Shown here piece after piece: positions 26,674 to 33,922 of a stretch of DNA of 64,000 nucleotides. The notes under the pieces are model-generated. The model was not told the origin of the DNA. It saw nothing but the letters and a program-made list of their open reading frames with translations, and did no database searches. Source of the stretch: Laspinema palackyanum D2a (GTDB lineage: Bacteria > Cyanobacteriota > Cyanobacteriia > Cyanobacteriales > Laspinemataceae); contig JAMXFF010000005.1 of NCBI GenBank assembly GCA_025370845.1, positions 41,134 to 105,133 on the forward strand. The letters are read 5' to 3'. Position 1 is the first letter of the stretch; each line of letters opens with the position of its first letter. Position numbers and translations under genes: made by a program.

Positions 26674-27985
26674 TCTTAAAAATCTCCGACCCTTTCCAGG
26701 CGGAATGCGCGTTTTCCTTATAGTCTGGTTCGGACAACTAATATCCCTAATTGGGTCGGGTCTGACTAACTTCGCATTGGGAGTGTGGGTGTACCAGCGC
26801 ACGGGTTCAGTCACCCAATTTTCGCTAATTTTGCTATTTGGTCTGCTCCCCAGTATCGTAGTTTCTCCGATCGCTGGGGCAATGGTTGACCGCTGGAACC
26901 GGCGATGGTGCATGATTCTATCGGACTCGGGCGCTGGTGTGACCACAGTGGCGATCGCCCTATTACTCGTTGCTGGCAACCTTCAGCTTTGGCACATCTA
27001 TCTTGCTGTTGGTCTTAGTTCCGTCTTCAAAGCCTTTCAGTTACCCGCCTACACTGCTTCGACCTCTTTATTAGTACCGAAAGAACAGTTACCTCGGGCC
27101 AATGGCATGGTGCAATCAGCACAAGCCTGCGCCCAACTACTCTCGCCCCTGTTGGCAGGGGTCTTGCTGGGAATTATCCAGCTTGAAGGTGTGATTTTAG
27201 TTGACTTTGCAACTTTCCTATTTGCCCTCACCACGTTATTGTTAGTTCGCTTTCCTGATACTAAAACTGATGTCGTTCCAAAAGAGGAAAAAACTTCTCT
27301 CTGGCAAGAGGCGATGGAAGGCTCGACTTATATTTTTGGTTGCCCCGGACTTTTAGCCTTGCTAATTGTATTCGCCCTGGACAATTTTGTTGCCGGAACG
27401 GTTGAAGCTTTGCTCACCCCCTTGGTACTATCATTCACCTCTGTCACCGTTCTCGGAACTATTCAATCTATGGGTGGTGCGGGGATGCTAATTGGCAGTG
27501 TGGCTATCAGTATTTGGGGGGGAACTAAACCGCTCATCCGGGGCATCTTTGCTTTCGATATTCTCGCTCATTTGTGCATCCTAGCATTGGGATGGCGTAC
27601 TGACGCCACACTTTTCTCATTAGCTATGTTTTTATTTTTTTTCAGCGTACCTATCATCAATAGCTCGGTTTTTACCATTTTGCTGAGAAAAGTGCCTCCG
27701 GCTATTCAAGGCCGGGTCTTCGCTACAATGCAAGCGCTCGCTCTGTCCTGTATCCCTCTGGCTTATGTTATAGCAGGCCCTCTAGCCGATCGCATCTTTG
27801 AACCTCTCATGGCGGCTGACGGTTTACTCGCAGGCAGCATCGGACAAATCCTGGGCGTGGGTCCAGGTCGCGGCATAGGCCTCCTATTTATTACGATGGA
27901 AATTATCGCCATATTGGTAACAGTTTCCATTTACCGCTATCCTCGCTTGTGGTTTATAGAACGCGAGTTGCCCGATGTGATTTAG
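26663..27985 (+). CDS. MFS exporter, EntS-like
   Basis: This 440-residue integral membrane protein has about 12 hydrophobic helices. It carries the MFS signature between helices 2 and 3 ('GAMVDRWNRRWCMILSDSG') and resembles the EntS/MFS_3 group that exports siderophores and other peptides. The ATG at 26663 overlaps the end of the NRPS gene by 11 bases, so the two are co-transcribed and probably translationally coupled. The second ATG at 26666 is an equally good start. Its position makes export of the NRPS product, and self-protection if the product is a reactive aldehyde, the likely role. It is the last gene of the cluster; repeats follow. Confidence 0.88.
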   Translation: MMRSLKNLRPFPGGMRVFLIVWFGQLISLIGSGLTNFALGVWVYQRTGSVTQFSLILLFGLLPSIVVSPIAGAMVDRWNRRWCMILSDSGAGVTTVAIALLLVAGNLQLWHIYLAVGLSSVFKAFQLPAYTASTSLLVPKEQLPRANGMVQSAQACAQLLSPLLAGVLLGIIQLEGVILVDFATFLFALTTLLLVRFPDTKTDVVPKEEKTSLWQEAMEGSTYIFGCPGLLALLIVFALDNFVAGTVEALLTPLVLSFTSVTVLGTIQSMGGAGMLIGSVAISIWGGTKPLIRGIFAFDILAHLCILALGWRTDATLFSLAMFLFFFSVPIINSSVFTILLRKVPPAIQGRVFATMQALALSCIPLAYVIAGPLADRIFEPLMAADGLLAGSIGQILGVGPGRGIGLLFITMEIIAILVTVSIYRYPRLWFIERELPDVI

Positions 27986-27990
27986 TGAGG

Positions 27991-28097
27991 GTTCAGAAAC
28001 CGGGTTTCTCCCATAAATCTTGGCTGTTGTTGTCAAAATTATCGCAAAAACCCGGTTTCTTTTGCCTCCAGAAACTGGGTTTTTTAAACCAATCTAA
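27991..28097. repeat. Dispersed AGAAACCGGGTTTCT palindromes (family D)
   Basis: Three copies (CAGAAACCGGGTTTCTC; AAACCCGGTTTCTTTT; CAGAAACTGGGTTTTTT) lie between the MFS gene and the next minus-strand gene. More copies are near 30060-30095 and 55457-55527. The T-rich third copy could end transcription of the NRPS operon. Confidence 0.75.
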
Positions 28098-28140
28098 GCA
28101 AAAATTCCAACGAGCCCATGCGCTGAACACAACTGTTCCA

Positions 28141-28392
28141 CTATTGGGAATTTTGATTTTCGCCGATGAGGTAAACAGCCTCCACCACAGGTGCATCCGG
28201 CCATAATTTCCCGCTTTCCTCATCCGCTGCTAACCCATGACTGCCATAATACCACTCTGGATTTACATTCAGCCGGAGCCTTTGAGGGTGAATCTCCGTA
28301 ATGTCATTAAATCCCCCTTCATATCCCGCCACCACGACTCGCGTTTCTGGGTCAAACTGCGATAAAATATTAATTAATTCCCTGACATTCAT
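28141..28392 (-). CDS. Small conserved-looking hypothetical protein
   Basis: This is an 83-residue acidic protein beginning MNVRELINILSQFDPETRVV, which reads like a helix followed by strands (VVVAGYEGGFNDI). I do not recognise a named family, though its composition and codon use look real. It lies just downstream of the toxin remnant on the same strand. Confidence 0.65.
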   Translation of the reverse strand: MNVRELINILSQFDPETRVVVAGYEGGFNDITEIHPQRLRLNVNPEWYYGSHGLAADEESGKLWPDAPVVEAVYLIGENQNSQ

Positions 28393-28399
28393 CGGCTGA

Positions 28400-28538
28400 T
28401 TAAACCTCTAATTCACTCACCAGGATAATTGTCATTTCTGTTACCCGCCTCAGTTGCCCATCATTGGTTAAAAACGCCTCACAGCCAGCTACCAAAGTAG
28501 ATGCGGGTCACCCCTGTCAAAGCATCTTCAATCTTCAT
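28400..28538 (-). pseudogene. PIN-domain (VapC-type) toxin remnant with internal deletion
   Basis: The start MKIEDALTGVTRIY (from ATG 28538) matches the usual N-terminus of a PIN toxin, but the frame then ends within six codons. In another frame the DNA continues at once with the C-terminal end of the same family: 'TLVAGCEAFLTNDGQLRRVT' to 'SELEV' and a stop at 28400-28402. About 100 central codons, including the catalytic acidic residues, are missing. The ATG overlaps the stop of the upstream antitoxin gene by 11 bases, the normal toxin-antitoxin layout. Confidence 0.72.
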
Positions 28539-28782
28539 TTTTGCTTTCCAACAGGCGATCGCCATGTTGTTGTGCTTCCCCCCTTACCTCATTAACCCAA
28601 TCTTGAGCATCCCGCCCCTCTAGTAAATTGGGCGCTATCCCCCTAAACTCACTCAGCTTGTGTTTTTTCGGTTTAACCGTTTGCCGCTTCAATTGCTCCG
28701 TTGCATGGCTAATCACCTCCAATTGTTCCTCTGGGTTCAGTTGCTCAATTTCCCGTAACACTTGCGCTAATAACGGACTCAT
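28528..28782 (-). CDS. Antitoxin-like protein left without its toxin
   Basis: This 84-residue protein has the leucine-rich N-terminal helix pattern 'LLAQVLREIEQLNPEEQLEV' typical of cyanobacterial antitoxins that pair with PIN toxins. The C-terminal part is charged and disordered, as expected for the toxin-wrapping tail. The gene overlaps the remnant toxin gene. It may now be inert or able to cross-neutralise a related toxin. Confidence 0.65.
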   Translation of the reverse strand: MSPLLAQVLREIEQLNPEEQLEVISHATEQLKRQTVKPKKHKLSEFRGIAPNLLEGRDAQDWVNEVRGEAQQHGDRLLESKNED

Positions 28783-28858
28783 AACTCCAACCTCCTGATA
28801 TTTTTCTAACTCGTTACCTATAGTTTAGCAATTGCCACTACCGTTGCATCCATCTGGT

Positions 28859-29263
28859 TTATAAATTCAGCCAATTCTCTAAATTCAATCCCTCAACTCT
28901 CAACAAGTCACTATCATTAGAAACCAGGGTTAAACCTTTAATAATAGCGGTTGCGGCAATCAAAATATCTTCAGTTTGAATGGGTAAACCCCGCACTCTC
29001 AGGTTTGCATGAATTTCTGCGGCTTTCTGTAAAATTGCCAAATCATCCAATAAAATAATTGGATAAATTTGACAAATATTATTAAACCTTTGTCGTTGTT
29101 GGGGAGAATCCACAGCTAACAACCCTCGCTCTACTTCAAAATAAGTAATACAGCTAATAAATATTTCTCGATTTTGAGAGGTAACCGCCGCAACTCTTGA
29201 GAGGATTTTAGGATTGCGCTTAATCATCCCAGAAATAATGTTAGTATCCAATAAGTAATCCAT
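28859..29263 (-). CDS. vapC: PIN-domain ribonuclease toxin, VapC family
   Basis: ATG at 29263 gives 134 residues, a normal VapC length; the longer reading frame to 29332 overlaps the antitoxin. The catalytic acidic residues can be seen in 'MDYLLDTNIISGMIKR' (D6), the central 'FEVERG' (E), 'IQTEDILIAATA' (D) and 'LVSNDSDLLRVEGL' (final D pair). VapC enzymes cleave RNA, often tRNA, when freed from antitoxin. The upstream gene on the same strand, ending 13 bases before this start, is the likely antitoxin. Confidence 0.87.
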   Translation of the reverse strand: MDYLLDTNIISGMIKRNPKILSRVAAVTSQNREIFISCITYFEVERGLLAVDSPQQRQRFNNICQIYPIILLDDLAILQKAAEIHANLRVRGLPIQTEDILIAATAIIKGLTLVSNDSDLLRVEGLNLENWLNL

Positions 29264-29276
29264 CAAGCATGATTTA

Positions 29277-29573
29277 TTAACCACCCTGCACCGCTTCATC
29301 AAATATGGCCATTTGAGCTGGGCTAAGTTCATCCCCTATTTTTGACAACATTTCTGTGGCCATAATCAAGCTGCACTGTTCTTTGAGCTGCCCATCCGGT
29401 ATCCTATTAAATTCGGCAACTGGCAAATTTTGCCCAAAAACAAGGGTTAAATATTTAACCATTTCTGAATAGTCAATATCTTCTTTGAAAAATGGGTATT
29501 CTTCCATTAAACCCGTAACGATTTGCTCAATTCTCTGCCTCATGGATTGAGGGATAACATCGTTTGATAACAT
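29277..29573 (-). CDS. Putative antitoxin partner of the VapC-type toxin
   Basis: This 98-residue helical protein starts MLSNDVIPQSMRQRIEQIVT and ends DELSPAQMAIFDEAVQGG. It has no DNA-binding motif I can name. The call as antitoxin rests on its position directly upstream of a PIN toxin with 13 bases between them, its small size and its acidity. Confidence 0.6.
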   Translation of the reverse strand: MLSNDVIPQSMRQRIEQIVTGLMEEYPFFKEDIDYSEMVKYLTLVFGQNLPVAEFNRIPDGQLKEQCSLIMATEMLSKIGDELSPAQMAIFDEAVQGG

Positions 29574-29715
29574 ATTGACGACCTCTAACTAAATACACTG
29601 ATGAGGATTTTCTGGTATTTTACTGAGTGACTACTGCTATCCCTGGAATCAACACCAGATGATCCTCTATCTATTATATCATCTGCTGATAACCCTAACC
29701 TTCTCCGCAATGACA

Positions 29716-29976
29716 TTAGCTCCTTTCTCCATAAATACTTTCTCGGCTAATCGCTTCATCGGATAAAGATGACCGATCGCCCTGGTGACTCTGGGCCCAT
29801 TCCCGAAATGCGTTGGCCCTTTCTGCTGGAGTGGCGGTTTCATAAAAAGGACGCTCTTTTCCCTCCGATGAAGTTTGCTCTTGCTGTGCTTTGAGCTTCT
29901 CCTCTAAAAGCGATCGCTCCTCTGGAGAAAGAGATTGAACAACTTGGGCTAAAGATTCCACTAATTTAATATTCAT
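29716..29976 (-). CDS. Solitary antitoxin-like protein
   Basis: ATG at 29976, preceded by AGGAGA, gives 86 residues beginning MNIKLVESLAQVVQSLSPEE. The N-terminal helix followed by 'ERSLLEEKLKAQQ' resembles cyanobacterial antitoxins. No PIN toxin follows; the next 140 bases only encode a 43-residue frame that I do not recognise. It may be an orphan from a lost pair. Confidence 0.6.
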   Translation of the reverse strand: MNIKLVESLAQVVQSLSPEERSLLEEKLKAQQEQTSSEGKERPFYETATPAERANAFREWAQSHQGDRSSLSDEAISRESIYGERS

Positions 29977-30101
29977 ACATTCTCCTGTCATGCTGTGGTA
30001 TAGAGCAGAAACTGGATTTCTTCAACAAATATAAGCGAAAATTCCCAAGATTGGGTTCCGGTTTTTGGTCCCGTAAGCTAAAGAAACCGGGTTTCTTTCA
30101 T

Positions 30102-30845
30102 CTATCCCATCGCCGTTGATGAAATTATCTTACCGACTTGATGAAAGTATTCGTTCCTGACTCCTGTGGTGACGGGATGGAGGGCGATCGCAAACACAGT
30201 ATGTTCATTTTTTCCAATATAGAGGCGATCGCATTCCGCCACTTTTATAAAGTCAACTCCGGCAACAAAGCGCCACCAGTCCATATAAACCGGATTAACA
30301 CTATAAAATACAACCGCTTTGGGTTGGTACTCTGCAATTCGCTGGCGCAAATGTTCCGCCCGACGAGGAGCGTAATAACCCGTGTAAGTCTGTCGGTTAA
30401 CTAATTCCAATAACTGGGAATGTTGAGCGTACAGCCAGTGACTTATTGAAGGGGAGGGCAGCGGCAGTAACTCAACCAAGCAATTCGTGCTGGTATGTCG
30501 TCCCCAGTTTTTTTGTTGATATTGGCGGACGTTTTCTCGATGAGTATCCAGCCCTTTTGCACTTAATTCCATCCGAATTAGCCGGTTCCAAGTCGGTTGC
30601 AGTCTTGGTTTTGGACCAAAATATCGCTCTGCACCGATTTGAGCGTGATAAGCCACGATATCTTCCAGCTCAAGCCTGCCTCGCCGATTCCAGTCATGAA
30701 GCCGTTGGCAAATATCAGTAAATGAATTCCCCCCGCCTTCTTCCATACCGACAAACCAATAATCCCCCGTGTAGGTGCCATACCCATAAAATCTCTGCAT
30801 GAAATCTTGCAGCAGTTCATCATCGAATTTGAGTGATACGGACAT
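30102..30845 (-). CDS. Hypothetical protein, possibly uracil-DNA-glycosylase-like fold
   Basis: ATG at 30845 (MSVSLKFDDELLQDFMQRFY) gives 247 residues; upstream in-frame starts are less likely. The order of 'YWFVGMEEGGG', 'NCLVELLPLPSPS' and 'KAVVFYSV' loosely recalls the UDG-like superfamily (glycine-rich first motif, N/PLPSP-like middle, hydrophobic strand). The canonical catalytic residues cannot be confirmed. Another reading is a conserved protein of unknown function. It is a single gene, transcribed away from psb34. Confidence 0.6.
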   Translation of the reverse strand: MSVSLKFDDELLQDFMQRFYGYGTYTGDYWFVGMEEGGGNSFTDICQRLHDWNRRGRLELEDIVAYHAQIGAERYFGPKPRLQPTWNRLIRMELSAKGLDTHRENVRQYQQKNWGRHTSTNCLVELLPLPSPSISHWLYAQHSQLLELVNRQTYTGYYAPRRAEHLRQRIAEYQPKAVVFYSVNPVYMDWWRFVAGVDFIKVAECDRLYIGKNEHTVFAIALHPVTTGVRNEYFHQVGKIISSTAMG

Positions 30846-31019
30846 CCAGCTTCTCCCGAGAGAATGGCCCCTTAAATATAGGCCCCGCTCCATCAGGGCG
30901 TCAAGTGTCACTTCCGGGAAAGAGTCCCTATTTAGAGCTCTGCACCCCATCTCCTGCCCGTTGTGACCAGCATCACCTAACCTCGTGTGTCAAGTCACTG
31001 CAACACTTCTTAACATTGC

Positions 31020-31037
31020 GTTACATTTATTTACATA
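31020..31037 (+). promoter_or_regulatory. HLR1 box (RpaB site) upstream of psb34 copy 1
   Basis: GTTACATTTATTTACATA fits the HLR1 consensus (G/T)TTACA(T/A)(T/A)NN(G/T)TTACA(T/A)(T/A) at every position. HLR1 is the binding site of the redox and high-light regulator RpaB. It ends 21 bases before the start codon. Confidence 0.75.
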
Positions 31038-31058
31038 AGCACACCGAGGAAAAACGAA

Positions 31059-31229
31059 ATGTACACCAGCACTGACGAAAAGGGAATCTTAAACAACTTT
31101 GCCACCGAACCCAAGCTCTACCACGCTGAGTATCCCTCTCCTGAGCAACAAAAGCGCTACATCGCTTACGGTGCGGCCTCTGCTTTACTTGTAGCCCTGA
31201 CGATTTTTACCGCAGTCGCCATCAGCTAA
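31059..31229 (+). CDS. psb34: Psb34 (ssl1498-family light-harvesting-like protein), copy 1
   Basis: This 56-residue protein starts MYTSTDEKGILNNFATEPKL and has one C-terminal membrane helix (AYGAASALLVALTIFTAVAIS). Both features match the small cyanobacterial Ssl1498/Psb34 family, which binds CP47 during photosystem II assembly and competes with HliA/B-type proteins. GAGGA lies nine bases before the ATG. A second, nearly identical copy follows 121 bases downstream with its own copy of the upstream region, so this is a tandem gene duplication including regulatory DNA. The family call is firm, the physiological role comes from studies in other strains. Confidence 0.88.
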   Translation: MYTSTDEKGILNNFATEPKLYHAEYPSPEQQKRYIAYGAASALLVALTIFTAVAIS

Positions 31230-31312
31230 TTTAAACCGGCTGACTTTCGTCGGATGTGATTACCATCACGGACTATCCCGCGTCAAGTCACTGCAATACT
31301 TCTTAACATTCA

Positions 31313-31330
31313 GTTACATTTATTTACATA
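31313..31330 (+). promoter_or_regulatory. HLR1 box (RpaB site) upstream of psb34 copy 2
   Basis: An identical GTTACATTTATTTACATA lies at the same distance before the second copy. Its flanks (CAAGTCACTGCAA, TACTTCTTAACATT) are also shared with copy 1. Confidence 0.75.
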
Positions 31331-31350
31331 AGCCCGCGAGGAAAAACGAA

Positions 31351-31521
31351 ATGTACACCAGCACTGACGAAAAAGGACTCTTAAACAACTTTGCAACTGA
31401 GCCGAAAATTTATCCTGCCGAGTATCCCTCCCCGGAGCAACAAAAGCGCTACATTGCTTACGGTGCGGCATCTCTATTGCTTGTGGCCCTGACGATTTTT
31501 ACCGCAGTCGCCATCAGCTAA
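31351..31521 (+). CDS. psb34: Psb34 (ssl1498-family light-harvesting-like protein), copy 2
   Basis: This 56-residue tandem paralogue of copy 1 differs at only a few positions (GLLNN for GILNN, KIYPAEY for KLYHAEY, one change in the membrane helix). Differences at the DNA level are concentrated in third codon positions, which suggests selection on the protein. The upstream 70 bases, HLR1 box and ribosome-binding site are conserved with copy 1. A terminator follows at about 31556. Confidence 0.88.
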   Translation: MYTSTDEKGLLNNFATEPKIYPAEYPSPEQQKRYIAYGAASLLLVALTIFTAVAIS

Positions 31522-31555
31522 TCCTCAAGTTTCGATTCAACTCTCCTCTATAAAG

Positions 31556-31585
31556 CGTCCCTACTGGTTAGGGGCCTTTTTTTTT
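31556..31585 (+). terminator. Terminator after the psb34 pair
   Basis: The stem CCCTA/TAGGG with a short loop is followed by GGCC and nine T residues (up to about 31585). Confidence 0.7.
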
Positions 31586-31660
31586 GGTTTGGGGAAATTG
31601 TCAGCGATCGCCTGTTCCCGTAAGATGGCAACTAGCGGCACTGACAACAATCCACCCTTT

Positions 31661-32002
31661 ATGACTGACACAATTTTTAGTAAAATCATCCGCCGGGAAA
31701 TTCCGGCTGATATCGTTTATGAGGATAACTTGTGCCTGGCCTTCCGAGATGTCAATCCTCAAGCGCCGGTTCATGTCTTGGTAATTCCCAAGGAACCGAT
31801 CGCCAAATTATCCGATGCCGAGTCCAACCATCATGCCTTGATGGGTCATTTGCTCTTAACCGTTAAGCGCGTCGCCGAACAACTGGAACTCAAAAATGGC
31901 TATCGCGTAGTGATTAACTGCGGTGAGGATGGGGGTCAAACAGTGAATCATTTACACCTGCATATACTCGCCGGACGGTCCCTCGGGTGGCCTCCCGGAT
32001 GA
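31661..32002 (+). CDS. HIT-family nucleotide hydrolase/transferase (HINT-like)
   Basis: ATG at 31661 (MTDTIFSKIIRREIPADIVY) gives 113 residues, the usual size of bacterial HINT proteins. An ATG at 31625 would add twelve. The histidine triad HLHLHILAGR has H97, H99 and H101, with H101 as the nucleophile. The 'YEDNLCLAFRDVNPQAPVHV' and 'GYRVVINCGEDGGQTVNHLH' segments are typical. Family members hydrolyse AMP-linked or AMP-N compounds. It is a single gene facing a chemoreceptor gene. Confidence 0.93.
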   Translation: MTDTIFSKIIRREIPADIVYEDNLCLAFRDVNPQAPVHVLVIPKEPIAKLSDAESNHHALMGHLLLTVKRVAEQLELKNGYRVVINCGEDGGQTVNHLHLHILAGRSLGWPPG

Positions 32003-32056
32003 GGCAACGGTAGATTTTGCTCAATTCTCGGGGCAATTGACCCATTGCCCCGGGCC

Positions 32057-33688
32057 CTAGACAATGGTTTTGAGACTATGGGCCGCTTCATTGAGCTTTT
32101 GAATCCCGACTTTCGTTTGGGTAATCCCACTCGCGGTTTGGACTGCGCCTTGATTGAGATTATTCATCGCTTCAACCACCTCTTGAATGGCGATCGCTTG
32201 CTGTTTAGCCGTTAATGAAATTTGTTGATTGTTGACCACAACCTCATTGACCGCTGCTAGGGAATTTTGTTGATTTTGTAACACCACCTCGTTAATCGCT
32301 TGAACAACCCCTTCCGAGGATTTTAAAACGATTTCCTCGATCGCCTCGGTGACCTTAATAAAAGCATCTGCCGTATCGCGGGACAATTCGATGCCTGTTT
32401 CGGCAGTTTTGCGCCCTTCATCAGTTACCATCACCGTAGAATTAATCGCACTCTGAATCGCAAACACCAGTTGATTAATCTTCTCAGCAGATTTTTTACT
32501 TTGGTCTGCCAGCTTTCTAATTTCCGTTGCAACCACGCCAAATCCTTTGCCATGTTCTCCGGCGCGGACGGCTTCTACAGCAGCATTGAGAGAGAGCATA
32601 TTGGTTTGATTTGCCAAATCACTGACGAGATTCGTAATCGAGCCAATTTGATTGGTTTGTTCACTCAACCGCAAGATTTGCTCGGCGATCGCCCCGACTT
32701 TTTCCTTTAAAATAGACATTCCCTCTAAAGTCCGACCCACGGTTTTGTTGCCACCTTCGGCTAAAGTCAGGACCTGGCGGGACCCTTGGGCGGAAGACTC
32801 CGCTAAGGATAAGACATCTCGCGCACCCACCACGGATGATTCCGCTAATCCTAAAATTTGACGGGCATTCTCTGCGGCAGACTCTGCTTGTTCCACGGTT
32901 TGCGCGGAAGAAACCCCCAGTTGATGCATGGTGCTCGTGGTTTGATTAGCAGAAGAAGCTTGATAGCTGGCACTGCGTTCTTGTTGTTCCACCGTAGCGG
33001 AGATTTCGCTGGAAGAGGTGACGATCGCATTCACCGTTTCATTAATGGTTAGATTGGTTTTGGCGATCGTTGACCAAATCAAAGAAGCAGCCACAGTCCC
33101 TAAGAACAAAGATAATAAGGTAGTGACGATTGCCGCCCCAATTAAAAATCGGATACTTTCCTGGGCTTGGTCTGTATAGTCATCCAGGATCTTCTGCTCA
33201 TTATCATTAAAAATTCCCCCTAGGTTATCCAGCCTTCCCACCAGTGTTTTGGACTCTCGCAAGTAGAGATTGACGGCTTCATCATGTCTATTTCCATTTT
33301 TTAATTCAATGGTTCTTTGAGACATCTGATAATACTCTTGACCGGCCAGAATCATGGATCTATAAATTTCTTGTTGTTCCGGCTCTTGGATTAGAGGTTC
33401 TACTATCCTAGCGGCAGTATCATACCGTTCTTTTTGGTTCTGAAATTCTAATAAAGCCTCTTCGCTCTGTATTAGTAAATATCCGCGAACTTGCCGCGCC
33501 ATCATCGCGGTGCTCAACACCATCTCATCGGTGTAAGATAAAATTCTTTGCGCTCTACTCACCTCCTTGAATTTTCCCGATATTTCACTCATTACGGAAT
33601 ATACCAACCCACTAAATACCACAATTAAGAAGACCGGAATTGAAAAGCCCAAAAAAATGCGGCCTCTTAACTTCAAATCTTTGAACAT
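32057..33688 (-). CDS. Methyl-accepting chemotaxis protein 1
   Basis: This 543-residue transmembrane receptor has a first helix at about 10-30 and a second at about 180-207. Between them is a helical periplasmic sensor of the four-helix-bundle type ('[20 protein letters not shown]'). The conserved signalling tip reads '[20 protein letters not shown]' to '[19 protein letters not shown]'. No clear HAMP domain follows the second membrane helix. The adaptation region carries tandem LAESS-x-GARxVL repeats, and the C-terminal arm carries repeats around '[13 protein letters not shown]'. It is a paralogue of the next gene upstream (33923-35464). No CheA or CheW gene is in this window. Ligand unknown. 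Confidence 0.9.
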   Translation of the reverse strand: MFKDLKLRGRIFLGFSIPVFLIVVFSGLVYSVMSEISGKFKEVSRAQRILSYTDEMVLSTAMMARQVRGYLLIQSEEALLEFQNQKERYDTAARIVEPLIQEPEQQEIYRSMILAGQEYYQMSQRTIELKNGNRHDEAVNLYLRESKTLVGRLDNLGGIFNDNEQKILDDYTDQAQESIRFLIGAAIVTTLLSLFLGTVAASLIWSTIAKTNLTINETVNAIVTSSSEISATVEQQERSASYQASSANQTTSTMHQLGVSSAQTVEQAESAAENARQILGLAESSVVGARDVLSLAESSAQGSRQVLTLAEGGNKTVGRTLEGMSILKEKVGAIAEQILRLSEQTNQIGSITNLVSDLANQTNMLSLNAAVEAVRAGEHGKGFGVVATEIRKLADQSKKSAEKINQLVFAIQSAINSTVMVTDEGRKTAETGIELSRDTADAFIKVTEAIEEIVLKSSEGVVQAINEVVLQNQQNSLAAVNEVVVNNQQISLTAKQQAIAIQEVVEAMNNLNQGAVQTASGITQTKVGIQKLNEAAHSLKTIV

Positions 33689-33922
33689 GGGGGCAGTCTC
33701 CTTCAGCCAATGGCTCCTATCTCTGGTCCTAAAAATATTGTAGCTAACCCCCCAGAGTTTAGACAGGGATTCGGATCCTTTTGAAGGAAAGAGGAAGAAG
33801 CATAAATTTAACCCAATAGGTGGACGTACTTAGGGGGAAATATTTTGAATGCCGACTGTCTACCTCCAAAAAAGTGCCGTTATTCCGAGGGAGAAAATCC
33901 CGGAAATTATCGGAAATATTAC

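Noticed and set aside
29586..29710. 43-residue frame starting at an ATG that overlaps the stop of the solitary antitoxin (29716-29976)
   Set aside because: The position fits a toxin, but the sequence (Ser/Asp-rich, ending SVFS) has no PIN or other toxin motif. It is too weak to call.
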